Assembly: GCA_964035545.1 (NCBI GenBank) | Contig: OZ037767.1 | Span: forward strand, 20,562,628 to 20,626,627 | From: Bugula neritina | Taxonomy: Eukaryota > Bryozoa > Gymnolaemata > Cheilostomatida > Bugulidae | Direction of reading: 5' to 3' | Length of the DNA: 64,000 nt | In this document: positions 47,165-61,500 of the stretch, piece by piece | Layout of the letters: each line of letters opens with the position of its first letter | Position numbering within the stretch: the first letter of the stretch is position 1 | Notes under the pieces: generated by a model | Databases searched by the model: none | The model's input: the letters and a program-made list of their open reading frames with translations, nothing else | What the model was told of the DNA's origin: nothing | Translations under genes and position numbers: made by a program

Positions 47165-48651
47165 CTATGACTTGTAAAGGAGGTAACCCTTTAGTGTGGT
47201 GGGAATGGGAAGACTGGTGACTTGGTTTAAATTCTCTTTGCCTATTTGCCTTCTCACTACTCTCCGACATATGTCCATTAGAGGCAAAGGTTCAGCTGTA
47301 ACAAAGTAGAAAGTTGTGTAAATACCAGGGCTATTGATAGAGTGCCTATCAAATGAGAATCAATAAAAGTCTGATGAATGAAAAGCCACAGAGCTAAATG
47401 AGATGGCTCAGTGAACAAAGAGCTGTTTATTAATTGGATGAGTCACCCTACGATATATAAATCACCTCTCATTGTACACGAAATGCAAACGGAAACAGAG
47501 TTCAAAAGGCTGTAGCAAAACACAGTCATAGTTTATCATCGCGACATGATTAGATGCAGACAACAGGGTTTTTGGCTGCCAATTTTGAGTCAAAATTCTA
47601 ATGCACTTGCATAACACTTCCAGGAAACTGAATTATATGACACAATACTGTTACAATATTTACAATGTACTAAATATACTCACGATCTAATCCTCCGACG
47701 TAACGCAATCCCACTTCACAGTGACCCCATACAGCGCTAACCATTGGGTACAACTTCTTTCCTTTCAATCCTCCGAAAGCAACCCCAAGGTATTTGCCAT
47801 CAACAACATAGGACAGTGTGCCCTCATCCATGTCTAGCACCATGAGGAATTTGTCTGGCACGGTGAAGTTCTCATTTTGATCTCTGGTTACAGGATAAGA
47901 CTGAGCATTAGAACCACTTTGTACCTTAATGTCATGATATATTTTTAACCTGCCAATATCCCAGCCCCAGGACTGTTTGCTATTGCCCACTAAGCTCATG
48001 TATCCTGCACAGTGCAGTACGCATTGCCCATCACCAACACCCACTACAGCGTGTGTGCCTCGTTGTTGCTTATTCCAAGTAATCTCCCACACATGCAAAC
48101 CCCTCTCGTATGCCTGTTTACCACGAATACAGTCTGTACTTTGAGCTACTGGATGCCGATGCAATGTAAAAGGGTCTTCTGGTTTGACGTAAATGTTCAA
48201 AGATCTGTCTGCTGGGTTCCATGTGTGTTTCTCTGCTACCTCTTTGCTAACTGCTGGCTGCTCTAATATGGCGTCTAGTCTAAAAGGTTTCTGATAGTCA
48301 GGTTGCGGCAGCTTGGGCTGCTGCTTGCTATTGGAAGAGCTACTGCGTAATATGGTCATGGTAGATCCCCGGGAATACTCTACTGGATTTGATAACGTCT
48401 GAATTCCGCCGGAAGCCTTCTGGCCCATCCTCATTTGAGCCGAACTTCTTTCAGTTGCTCTGTGGTGGTGAAGACTGGGAGACTGAGTGCTGAGAAGAGA
48501 GGAAATAGTGTTAGTGTTTGGCTGACTGAGGTACCTCCTGAGTGGAGAGGTGGAGGCAGGTTTATTCACTGATAAGTAAGGAGAGTTGTTTTCAGTACGA
48601 CGGTGTTTTTTTGTTCTTAATGCCAGTGTTTCTGCTGAATGCCGTTTAGCT
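47165..48651 (-). CDS. SPSB1: SPRY domain and SOCS box protein (SPSB1/4, Gustavus type)
   Basis: Exons 47684-48651 and 47165-47295 join in phase (one base left over, completing a Pro codon). The best start is ATG 48426-48428, giving [12 protein letters not shown], which matches the conserved N-terminus of SPSB1/SPSB4; the frame stays open 74 codons upstream. The SPRY/B30.2 domain is complete: [89 protein letters not shown]. The last exon gives the SOCS box [19 protein letters not shown] to [19 protein letters not shown] proteins are substrate adaptors of Cullin-5 E3 ubiquitin ligases; targets such as VASA and iNOS are known for other species. Confidence 0.93.
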
Positions 48652-51600
48652 CTACAAATAACAGACAGACTGTGTAAAAAACAGCTTTAATCTCCCGTTC
48701 CAGGATTTAGTTAGATATAGGATTCAACAAACTAAATGCTAATCAGTTTGCAACTAAAATCACACTAAAAGCTGGCAACGAAACAATAGATATATAATCT
48801 AGCCCAACTGGAACTCTATATCAAATCTGTAGTGAACAATGGATTATATGGCAAAGCTGGGGATGATGCCAAATGCTACTAAAGCTGCGGTCAAGGCAGC
48901 CACTGCATGTATGATGAGCTGACAGTGGTGTATGATTCAATCTTAGCAACAGGATATAAATAAGAACAAAGTCAACAGGTCGAATAAGGTTTACAGTCAC
49001 CAATCATGTTATTCATATCGATAAGAGCTTGCACTAAACAAACACCAGTCAAGCAGAAAACATATGATTGATACTAAACAATGTAGATTGATTTGGTATA
49101 TTTATAAGTACAAATAATATTGTTTACATCTACGATACAGAGTTGTTTACGATGGCTGTTGGGTCAGCCTCGACTTATGGATTCGATTGGGAAACTCTAC
49201 TAACCTAGCTTAGTTAGCTACGGACACAACAAGTTATCAAATATCAAGGGCAGAGGGATTGAATTATAACGCTGCGTATGTTGGCAGTGTATAGAGGGGC
49301 CCAAAGAAAGGCGTACATGTGATTATCATTATGCGCAGTAGCTAAGCAGCTGTTGCTTTACCTTTCAATGAGTGATACTGGAGATGATTTCTCATGATTA
49401 ATTAACATTTACAACTCGCAACCATATTGAGTGAAAGATTCAGTTCAGTGAAGCAGACAAAGAAACCAGTTGCTTTGTTAGGTGTGGCCATCACTTAAAT
49501 CAAAGATATAAATCTAAGCTCTAAAATTACAGCTACTTGGGAGATGATTTACACTAGAGAATTCCAGTACTAGTGGAAAGATTGAATTTCTAAGAAATAT
49601 ACACTATGATAAAAGTGTGAAAAAATAGTGACACGTGCCTCTCCTGCTATAACTATAAAATAATACATATATTGGAGAATATTTCAGTTTAGTTACTGAA
49701 ATAAAACTTAGCCAGAGTTAAATCCTTTTTTATCCAACACTTGAAAAAAAAGTCAAATCAGTTAGAATATTAGCAATACTAATAGTAATACCAATAGCAT
49801 CACTAGACCAGCAAAACTTGAATGGATGTGACTAAAATAAGAATCGAAACTTAAAACTAGGGAGTTTTAAATTTATTTTCGAGATATGAATAAGTTTCTA
49901 ATGCTAACTCACCATTAAAAGTAGAGCTAAACTCAGTAAATGATAATCCAAAGTGATAATAAATCCAAGTAATAAATCCAAGTTAAAGCTAGTAGTAAAA
50001 AATAATGTGGCACATATAGTTTGTAATACTAATAATACTGGTGCATCCCTGAGCAAGCGAACAGCTGATGTATAAATAATCTTATTTGTTATAATTCTTT
50101 ATATATAAAACGGCTAGTTCTTTGTCCGCAATAAGGCACATGCTTATAATCTGCGTGTGTCCTGCGATTAGCCAATAAAAGAGCAGTATGTATTTGTCCT
50201 AACTCTAACAACCAATGAAAACCGATTTAAAGTGGTGGTAGTCAAGTGTGATAAGGGCACGAAAACAAAACAACAACCGAATCTTACCAAACAACATAGT
50301 TGACCTCATAGCCGTAACATCTCGTAAACTAATCGGCAACACCTCAATTAATAACAAAGCCAATCTCCTTGTTGTTTATAGTCAGAGAAAAAGAAAATGA
50401 AAAGCTAGTAGAGCAAATATACTACTCAACTGTTGATCAAAACACTTGACCTTGCTGAGTGACCTTAGATCAGCCACAATGACATAAATATCAAAACAGA
50501 GTACGAACTGGGTGAAATATACAACAGGCCAAGTGCTGTGTAACAACATCGTGTGTTGTAATAGTTCAAACTGTATTGCACACTGCAAAAACTAAAAACA
50601 AGTTTTTTGCCAACATGTGAGTATTGATGCTTGAAAACATCAGCTGGTACAGCATGAGTGAGGGCTAGGTATTTAGTACAGGTGCTATGGGTAGTGTATG
50701 CCAGCATATAGGGGGGCCTAGCAACAGTTCGGAACACAGTAAAGCTAGAAAAGTTGTTACTTGTACTTGCCACAGACCATTGCCAGACACAGTTATATTC
50801 TGAATTCCAAGAAATGGCAAGAAATGTTTCACCTCATGGTTGATAATGCAGAGTCTCTAACAGAATGTAGTGCTAGTCTAATTTTAGTAGGCAGGAGACT
50901 GAGTAGTGTTACACAAGCATTGCATAAGTCACTAGCAGTGCCACAGGGAATTGCATGTTGAAGTTAAAGTGTAAAATAGACAGGCTAATAAACCAAAGAT
51001 AATTAATTATAGAAGGTGGAGAGGTCATGCCAAGTGTAACAGGGAGGGGGAGAGCTAGCAAACCATAGCAAAGATATAACTGGATTAGAGAGACGTTAAA
51101 CAGCTTTTTGTAAAATTATTACCAATTCTTTATAGATTTACAGGCAAATAGCTTCTTGATGGCATTTGCTAAGCAGGAGGTAGCTGTCACAGGTTCACTA
51201 ACCTAAGACTGAGAAGTAAATTTTCACCTACGTCTGCAGACTTGCACTTTCTATTTCCAATTTGGAGGTGCGAAAACTGGGCTTTGAAAAACAAAGGATT
51301 TTCAGGCATCAAAACTATCTTTAGAAACATGTAATATTAAGTTAAACCCGGCTACTTGCGTTTGTACTTGTTTGCTGAAAATATTAAACATTTAGTTATA
51401 TATAAACACTCTTTTTCACAACCTATAGAAAACTTTAGATCAATTTGCATGTATGCAGCAATTTTAGCATGTAAAATCACAATTAAATTCAATGTTACAA
51501 ATAGAAAACACCGTTAAGTTCGAGCTGAGTGTAAAAGGAAAAGGGTTTGAAACAGTTGGTATGATGACTAACAGCTGAGGTAATGCATATTAATCATTCA

Positions 51601-53075
51601 TCACTGTGAGTCAGTTAATTGTCAGAACTTTTACACAATACTAACCACAAAACCATATCACTGCCTGAATTCTCCTAGGTTCTTGGTAATTGTTAGGTGA
51701 GATGTGGAAATACATTATTTTTTCATTATATCCAGATAAGACGTGGATTACTTTTCAACAACACATATAACTGACATCTTGGGAGCTAGACAGTACAGAT
51801 GTACAAGTTCATAGGCTAAGTTCCCAGCTGGAAGTAAGACCTAGTCACCACTGCTTTTAGTGACTCAGGTTTTCAAGGTCGTAAAATTAAGTTTCAGGGC
51901 TTGGAACTGTCCAACCACTTTCTGTTTAGTTAATTAATAACTTTTGCAAATTTAACTAGAAAGTTTTAAAATATTTGGAGAAACTTCAATAGCTCAAATT
52001 ATTTACTTATTTTAATAAATGCTGGTTTGGGACATGAGCTAAAAATCTCAAGAAAACATAATTTTTCTCTAGATCATAATCTGTATTTTATTAATTTGTT
52101 TTTGCTACGAATTACCAAACATACTGTTATATAACCGTTATTAGACATTTCAGTATTTTGCAAAAAACCCATACACATAAGATGTAAAGCTGTCAAGATT
52201 TAGTAGCCTGAGTGCACGCAACTAGAACCCTCATCCTGTTTGTGTGGTGGTAGAATGAAGCTATTACTGTTAGCATTCTATTGCCATCAGTAAGTTGCTG
52301 GAATGTCAATGGAATACCATAATATTTAGGTCATGACTTCGATGAAGTGATGTTTATTTATGCAGGTAGAATGAGTTACTTCCTGTGAATTATTGTTCCG
52401 TCTGTTGATCCACTAATAAGTGATCAGAACTTGACCTGGCCGTGGTGGTGGAAGCCACCTCAACTAAGCTGTGACCTGACTGTGGTACGAGTTACCCCTA
52501 CTGTTACATTCTCATTTCATGACCTTAGAAATGTGTGCCAACTAATGAATTAGCTACTCCTTTGAGTCTGAGGACAACTGCATATCTGTGGATTGTACAG
52601 AGTGCCTCCGGCTGCGCTAACAACAAACTCTTGTTTGAACTGGGCTAATCTAATGTGGCTTGTGGTCAGATAAGATGAAAGATCATTGAAGCACCCAGCC
52701 ATCAGTTAAAATGTACACAAAGAATCAATTTGCACTATACATTTGTTTCCAGAGAACAATAGCTTCCATAACAAAAATAAAATAATGACATGAAATTCTT
52801 ATCTTTGGATGGGAGATTGTCAATTAGCTAAGAAAACAGCCTGTTTAAATAATAATCTCTATAGACTGAGATCATGAACAGCAGCATATAACAACAGAGA
52901 GGGCTTGAAAACCAACCCACACAACCAACATAACTCAAAATATAAGCTATCATCATGCAGAAGCCACAAACATCTAGTTTTATTGGGAGAACTGTTTTAA
53001 CCATTTAAATTTCCATCAACAGGCAGCCTTTTTATAGCGAGACATAAGCCAATATCTGATGAGCTTGCATAAATA
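48652..53075. other. Non-coding stretch, probable SPSB intron or upstream region
   Basis: No ORF I can defend. An acceptor (TTGTAG) directly before 48651 means the SPSB transcript has at least one upstream exon, so part or all of this is intron. Confidence 0.45.
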
Positions 53076-56000
53076 GAATAGACCATGTAAGATTGGTACA
53101 TTTACTACCTTGTACCATTTCTAGAATACTCACCACTATAACTTATATAAACTTCTGCAAGTTCAAATGCAAAATGCATACTTCTAGGAAATAGCTGTGC
53201 AACTTTTATTACATGCATTATTTTATTTCATATCTTGAATTTATGAAACATGAGTTCATTTTTCAAAATGTTTAATTTAAGTGCTTAAAAAATGCAAATA
53301 AAAAGTACAAGTTTAAAAAAATACCCTGGTGCAAATTGACCACAGCCCCAGCTGTTTTGGCAAAACACATTTAATGACATTTTCATTGACATAGTGGTAA
53401 ATGGGCTGGTTGTTTTTGGCAAATGGGTAGCACGCTGGCTGCAACTTTATACAATTCTGATTGGCTGGACTCTACATGACCAGCTAATGATTGTATCTGA
53501 TTGGCCTAATAATTCATTTGCATTTGAAAATGTAGAGTTTTATATAAGTTATAGTGGTGATATTTTAGAGTTGGTACACACCCATTTTTGGTTGAGTTTT
53601 ATAGTCTGATCATGCTGTAGTCATCTACAATACTTCAGTGTATGGGGAAATTATTAGTATTACGAAATCTGTTTTGGCTTATATTGCTATGCCAGTTTTC
53701 TGACTTAGTTTTTCATCAACTATATGCAGGCTGTTATAACTTCGGTGATTTCATCAAAGGTAGACATTACTTGGCCTTAGAACATCAAATCAACCAGTGC
53801 TGTTACTTGGTTGTATTGTAAAGCAGTAGTGAGAGCATAGCACATTAGCACAGTCACCAAGCTGCAATGGCAGTGGCCACACTAAACTCACCAGTTTTAT
53901 TAAAATATCTTATGTAAAGCACTTAAATACACTAGCCTAGTCTGTTAGTATGTAGAGCAGTAACACAGTTACAGCAGTCACACCACCCCTCTCTATCCTG
54001 TCTACCAAGTACAGAGGTTGCAAAAATGATAATCATTTCATGATTTAGTTTTAAATCAATGCATATTACTGAATACATTCTCATGGTCTGATTACTTTGC
54101 GCTTCAGTTTACTTTAATATAATTATTTAAAAAATTGCTTCACACGCATATTACAAATGCATGAACCTACGCTAACCATAAGTTATTTGCTTGTGTACTC
54201 ACTACTATTTTTTTAAAATTTATATAGCATTAGCTTTTTTAATCAATCACATATTAATCTGCAAGAGTTTAATTGCACAGATAATGTAGACATTTTGTAT
54301 AAAAATTAGTATTAACATGTAATGCCTTGCATGTGGGTCTATATTGCCAGTTGGTATCATCACCATATAATACCATGTTGATAACCCTTTCTTGTATATG
54401 ATTTACTTAGCGAAACAGCATGATTATCCTACAAATGTAATGACATTAGCCATGGGACAATATAGTCTAGAATCTATAGACTCTAGATTCTTTTAACTGT
54501 TTTGCTGGATGAAGTGCCTACACTTAGCTGTGAAGCTACTGCAATAACATCAACAATTTTACTAATGAGTTTTCAATACATGTTTTAGTCAGTTGGGTAA
54601 AATACAAAGGTTCTCTGGTATGCTAGAATAAATGGTGATTAAACATTGGATTTGATGAACATTTTTTTCCTATTGTGTGATGCAACATGATATAAGTTAC
54701 AAAGAAATTGCTGATCCCACTAAAACTGTAATGAAGGCATTATATTTCAACACTGACTGCATACAACATTGCTACCAACAAAATATTATCCATATATGAG
54801 GCTGTATTTTGCAAAAATAAGCATCGAGTCTGAGCTGCCATTTTCTTTCACCCAAAAACCATTAATATCAGACTTTAACTTACAAAGCATAGTGGTATAG
54901 CACATGCATATACAATAGCACACCAAAAAAATATATTAAAGTGCTACACTTTATTGGTTACCAAAGGTAGCTGCAGAAAGCACAGCAGACTATTATAATA
55001 TTTTCTAAAAGAGATGCAAACAGTAAGCTTACACCTCCAGGACTATTTGGGATATCAAGTCCTTTATGGTTGATTGCTCTTTTAACCTGGATTCTAAGGA
55101 TATAGCAATTAATTTAGTTTAGAGTTACTGCATTCTAGACAGTTGAAAATGGCCTTTCTTTCCAGGTGGCATGGCTAGGAAATAAGTAAATACTGTAGGA
55201 AGATCGCCATGTAGTAGAAATAGGTGTGCTCCGGAAGCACTATAGTGAAGTTTTAATGGCTGGCATATGGTATTGGATACTAGCCCTCAGAATGTTTTTG
55301 TCATCTTCCTGCCTCAATGGTGGTTGATGATTACTTTGAGTGAGGAAAAACATGTATTGAAAACTCATTAGTATAGCTTCAGAGCTAGGTGCAGATATTT
55401 CCTCGAACAATGACTTGAGACTGAGAAGCTCACGTTAAATATCACTTAAAAATGAAGCAAGCTGCTAACAAAATTACTTCATAGTTGAAAAAACAGGACT
55501 ATATTGTTCTATGGCTGATGGCATTGCATTTGTGGGATAAACATGCTGTTTCACTAAGTAAATAATGTACAAAATAGTCATGATACCAAGTAACAGTGTA
55601 GACTAGCATGCTAAGCACTACAGGTTAAAGCTCATTTTTATATAAATCGTCTATGTTGTCTATTGCTAAAAGCTGTGCATTTTAACTCCTGCAAATAAAT
55701 ATGCAACCAAGTTAAAAAAATTACTGTTGTAATTTTTTTAAGTAAAATAATGGTGGGTACATAAGCTACTAATTTATGCTTAGCACATGCTTATACATGT
55801 GTTCGTCAGTGTGCTGTAAATATATGCTAGTGATGATAAATATGGTGCAGCACTGCCATTACAGTGCGCTGACTGTGCTATGCTATTGCTACTGTTTTGC
55901 AATAGTAACAACAGTGTTTGATTTGCTGCACCTAAACAGTGTCTACCTTCGATGAAATCACCTAAGTTATATAGCTGCCTATGGTTTATTACAAACCAAG

Positions 56001-56632
56001 CCAGAAAACTGGCATAGCAATATAAGCCAGAACAGATTTCGTAATACTAATAATTTCCCCATACACTGAAGTATTGTAGATGACTACAGCATGATCAGAC
56101 TATAAAACTCAACCAAAAATGGGTGTGTACCAACTCTAAAATATCACCACTATAACTTATATAAAACTCTACATTTTCAAATGCAAATGAATTATTAGGC
56201 CAATCATATACAATCATTAGCTGGTCAGGTAGAGTCCAGCCAATCAAAATTGTATAAAGTTGCAGCCAGCCAGCGTGCTACTCATCTGCCAAAAACAACC
56301 AGCCCATTTACCACTATGTCAATGAACATGTCATTAAATGTGTTTTGCCAAAACAGCTGGGGCTGTGGTCAATTTGCACCAGGGTATTTTTTTAAACTTG
56401 TACTTTTTATTTGCATTTTTTAAGCACTTGAATTAAACATTTTGAAAAATGAACTCATGTTTCATAAATTTAAGATATGAAATAAAATAATGCATGTAAT
56501 AAAAGTTGCACAGCTATTTCCTAGAAGTATGCATTTTGCATTTGAACTTGCAGAAGTTTATATAAGTTATAGTGGTGAGTATTCTAGAATTGGTACAAGG
56601 TAGTAAATGTACCAATCTTACATGGTCTATTC
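53076..56632. mobile_element. 3.56-kb inverted repeat (foldback element or inverted duplication)
   Basis: Bases 53076-53770 are the near-perfect reverse complement of 55938-56632. The outer ends read GAATAGACCATGTAAGATTG and its complement; the inner ends lie at the GGTGATTTCATC / GATGAAATCACC blocks. The arms are about 695 bp, with a few substitutions and small indels. The 2.2-kb centre has no ORF. Flanks show no convincing target-site duplication. Confidence 0.9.
53111..53578. mobile_element. Nested MITE-like element in left arm
   Basis: Inside the arm, TGTACCATTTCTAGAATACT and CACCACTATAACTTATATAA at the left reappear in reverse complement at 53535-53578 (TTATATAAGTTATAGTGGTG...TTGGTACA). 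This makes an approximately 468-bp TIR element. The mirrored copy is in the right arm at roughly 56130-56597. Confidence 0.75.
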
Positions 56633-58538
56633 CTCAATAAAGTTTATCTACAGCAGGTGGCAAATAGAGCTTCAGGGGAGACAACTGAACAAGATCCTAG
56701 GAGACGTTGAATACGTCATCCTGTGAGAGAGGTTGTGGGCTAAGGCATTTCCACTGTCATTTAACCTTCAGCTGACCAGGATCAGCAGTGGTTAGTGCCA
56801 AATCCCCTGGGAAACCTCATGGTGGGTGATGAGATGGTTGTTTATAACTTGCTCTCAACTTATATATAACTTTGTAGGTCTACTTGACTGTAAAGAGAGA
56901 TGAATTACACAACACATAGACTTCCACTTTCTCTCACACATTAGACTATTAGTTAGAGATGGTCAATCTCAACAAGACACGTGGAAGTTGTAGTTTGTAT
57001 TACCGTTGGTCGGTCAGTAGACATAATTACAGGCAAGACAACTCACAACTGGTAGAATCTAGAAGGCATCGTCATTAAAGTCGGTGGAACTCAACTCAAA
57101 GTCACCCCAGCCAATTTTGCTGGACAGGCCACGTGTCATGCTAAATGCCCTACAAGTGCTATCATGTCATGAATTAGACTCTCCACTTACTCAATTACAC
57201 CCATCATATTTTGCTGCCCAAACTAATTGACTATTTCAAATACTCTAAATGAAAATTAATTATTCAACAGATAGTGATAGCCTTAACCTGTAACACCTCA
57301 GGCAACAGATTAGTTTCTCTTTTTACACTAAAACTGGAACACCAACCAATTAAATAATCGTTTTTCTATATATGCAAGTTGTGCCTCTTTTTATTTAAAT
57401 TCACAGGAAGCAGAAAACTTTATCTTCACGAGACATGGTTGCACAATGGTCACATGTGATCCTTCCACTCTTTCAACAATGAAATTGCCTGACTGGCTCT
57501 TGGGAGATGAATCAAAAGTTTCAACACTGACAGAATGCCAAACTGGACCACATAATCACTTTCGTGGAAAAGGGATGCAAAATTAATATAAAGGCCTGCT
57601 TAATCTACATATTAACAAGCCCTTCCTACCATGTGCAATCCTTGAAAGTGTCAATAACCACCATGTTCTGGAGAATCAAACCTGGTCAACCAACCAGCCA
57701 GCTAGGCAGCTGCACCTTGTAGGTTCCAATGAGCATATTTAGTAGCATTAGTTTTCACAACTAATCCTGTATGCATGAGAAATTGGAGAGCAGTAAACTA
57801 TTGGATCTATTTTTCAATTCCCGTGAGGCTAGTGGCAAGCAACTGATGCCCTTTAATAAGAATGTTATCAACACACTCTGAGTCCAGTCCTGCTATTGAA
57901 AGTACAAACCCTCTGTATTTAAGCACTACTGCCTACAAGACCTGAATCTTTTAGCAAAGAAACAGAAATTAAACTCAGATGGCACTTTCTGAGAATTTTT
58001 GCTGTAATGGTTAACCAGCTGATTGAACTGATATCAAATTATTGCAATCTATTGCATTTAGTACACAAGTTGAATCAGCTTTGAAATTTAGATCACCAAA
58101 AATTTAGATCACCAAAGACTTTTAAAAAGAAAAAGTGATTTAGTTATGATAACACAACTCTAATTAGCAACCCCTATTTTGTGGCATCCTTTATTTGAAT
58201 CTGAAATTGAAGCCTACCAAGTGTTTAAACCAGTTTAAATAAATGAACATGTTTTATTACTTAGAACTTGCTAAGGAAGGCAATTCTGACAAAGAAAATG
58301 CATAATGTGCACAGCAAAGGATGATAATTATAAAAATATGCTAAAACCATTAAACCTGCATTAGTAAAAAATGGTTTCCAGGCAACCAACAGGTTAGTTT
58401 TAGAGGTTTTTGACTACTATACATATTTTATAAATTGAATATAAATATATATAAAGATAACGCAACATAAAAGTTGATTTCTTGTGGAATCAGCTTCCTC
58501 CAAAAGAAATCACAAACTAAAAATTACAGAACTTTTAC
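56633..58538. other. Non-coding stretch
   Basis: No ORF, repeat or RNA gene that I can recognise. Confidence 0.4.
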
Positions 58539-58568
58539 CTTGAAGGTGCTGAAACAGATGTTGGAAAG
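58539..58568 (-). CDS. Candidate SPSB upstream micro-exon (30 nt)
   Basis: The minus strand reads TTTCACAG | 30 nt | GTAAAAG. In the frame that joins exon 48651 it gives FPTSVSAPS, then Arg across the junction, without a stop. If real, the first intron is about 9.9 kb and contains the large inverted repeat. A 30-nt exon with plausible sites can arise by chance. Confidence 0.3.
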
Positions 58569-61500
58569 CTGTGAAACAAAGTTGTCATTACAAACGGCTA
58601 AGCTATACTATGCTGCCCGTGAGTTAAAAACCAACTGTACTTAATAACAGAGCCAATCAGATGGGTATCAGCTGCCTTGCATTGATTTATCGCAACGAGC
58701 TAACTATAATTATAGAAGCAGACGACAATAGACGCAGCCGAGGGAGTGCCATTATAATAATGCTAAGCAATGACTCAGACTGCACGCAACAGACAAAGGA
58801 TCGTCCAACATACCCAACGCACTACTTGAAAGGCTTCTCTCCCTCTATCCCTAACTGATGTATATATTTTAAAATTGCGAGTTCTTATTCTTCACAAACT
58901 GTATTAGAGTAGAAGTGAAGAAACAACCAGAACAAATTTTAGTAGGAGTTTCAGAGCTGGTAGCAGTCGAAACGAGTTCAGACATGATTATAACTAGTAG
59001 AGAAATTTCCATTACAGGTGATCAGGTGCTAATAGGTTTGCTAGCCAACTGACAATATAGGCAAAGAAGCTGTAACACACTGGGTTACTGAATAGCTGCA
59101 ACAAGCCCACTGCATCTGGCAAGATACTCATACATGCCCAAGAGTATTCTTCAGAACAAAGACAGACCTACTGTAATTAATTGAATTACAACGCAATAAA
59201 CTACTAACTCTGTTTCAACTACCAGTAAGCTAAACTAGCCCAGTCTTGCCTTTGCATTACTCAAACCTTGAGGTTAGCCATAATTGCACATCTCTCACTT
59301 TGATATAAGTTATGTTTTTTTCAAGTTGATAAAGTTTCTAACTTTAGAGTTCAACCATGGCCACATTATTAGGAAGCTATCATTCTCGATCAACTTGTAC
59401 TGAACTATAAAATATAGGTTTCCAAGTGCCCTGGACTGCTTATATTGGGAGCCAGCCATCAATAGTAGCACCATAGTACCAAACTGAAATGAAGTGCCTT
59501 GATGTAAAATAATACTGTGCATAATAGTAGAATCATATTAGCATTTAGCTCCAACAGTTTAAACCCTGATTCATTAAGAAGGAGGTAATTTACTTCCTTT
59601 ATTACATCTGATTCAATGTGATTCAAGTGTTATTTTGAGTGATAATCAGAGTATGAAAGGTCACGAGTTCATAAGAAGAGCATTCAGTAGTGATAGCTGA
59701 GTGAGCGCTACTTAGTGCTCTCTCAAGATTACCACGACTTGGTCAAATTTCAGTTCAGGAGCTTTCAGTGGGCAGAAAAACTGGACTTGCCTCCGTTAGA
59801 ATAAATTATCATCGGTAAAAAGAATTCTTCTTTTATTATAAGTAACAAAGCAAAGGCCACGACATGCAGGTGTTCCAGATCTAACCAATGAGAGAAGCTG
59901 CCGGTTTGAATCACCAGGCTATGATTACTAGACACAAGGCCTATAATGAATAACTAGTTTTATATAAGTAAATGCTTCATCTCTGTTACTCATAGCTGAT
60001 AGTCAATGAGGTGGTGCAGTTACTGTTTGTATATGTTATTAAACTGGCTTAACTACTGAGCACCAGTTGAGATCAGCAACTAAAGCTGAGTCAGAGCTAG
60101 CCTCGTTTTCAAAGTATTCAGTCATATTCTCAGCTTCCTTTGTATATAAAAGGGAATATAAAATGCATTTCACAAGCATTATCTATCACTTGACTACAAT
60201 TTAGCTCTTTAAGAAATATGAAGGGTGGATAGCCTGAATGACGCTAAGTCACATAACATCCTTATTGGTCACTTGTGTAAACACATAATTATCAGTAGCA
60301 GTGTCAGCCATTGACATCGTAGTTTGGTCAGCAACAGCACAGTACACATAAACACAATGTCTATGACACAGTGATGATTGTATCAGCAGTAAACATATCA
60401 CCATGATATAATGTAATCACAGCTATGATAAACACTGTAATGTCACAGCTATTGCCTACTTCACATTACTTCCTGTTTTCTATTGACTTATCATTAAACA
60501 AAAACAACTTTATCAGCACTGATTGCACAATTATGTTGACAACTGCGATGGACTGGTGTTATTTATACTAGTATCAGCTAGACAATTAGTGTTATTTTAT
60601 TCTATGCTTCCACAATCCAAGGTGAAATCTGCAATATGCTGTATCTGACCAACATTGCCTCATGCGCAATCATCAGTGACATGTTTTTGCTCTTATTCTT
60701 ATAGGATGTTGTTTTATTTAATCGAATGATTTTAATTATTTAAATTACACAATCAAATGGCAAAGAACGACTACAGCTAGCTCACAACTTTTCCTCAAGT
60801 AAACCTTCCATTTGCACACCCATATTAGAGTGATACCTACAAGTTACGTGGTGTAACATGGCACAAGCTTCTGGTGGGCCAAATGGGGGAAGCAATTGCT
60901 ATTTCCTTTTCTATAAGATGATGTTAGAATGGCGTGACTTAGTTAATATGATTACATGAGGAAATGACAGAGCAAATTACTAAGCTGATGAAATGGGTTA
61001 CTTAACACGATTGAGAATGCTGCACTTTAAAAAAGGGAGGCAATTCTCACACAAGCATTGTTTGAATATTATGTGTGGCAAAACTAAGACCCAAGTTTCA
61101 AAACCGCTTTATGTAATAAATTCAACATCTTAATCAGTCAATTTCTTTTTAGTAATAAAACAAAGTTCACAAATTTTGTTAAAAAAACCATATTCAAGAT
61201 TATTTTCAATTGCTCTTCAAAATGATAGGATTGTTGAGAATGACAATAGAAAAACATTAAAAAAATGCAAATGAGCTAGAAATATTAAAGTACTTTACCT
61301 AAAACCAAGAAGACCACATGTTGTAAGATATATTGCCAGATATACAATCCCTCAACCACAGATATCTAAAATGCTGGCAGTGAATGCAAATCATATACCA
61401 ACTGATAAATTTGAACTTTTACATCGACTAAAACCTAGAAGATGCCAACTTACTTTATTTGATCTCTACAGACCACGAAAACCGAATTCACGAAGTTGAG

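Noticed and set aside
53394-53609. ORF with hydrophobic stretches inside the inverted repeat
   Set aside because: The right-arm copy has changes that break it, and no homology is seen.
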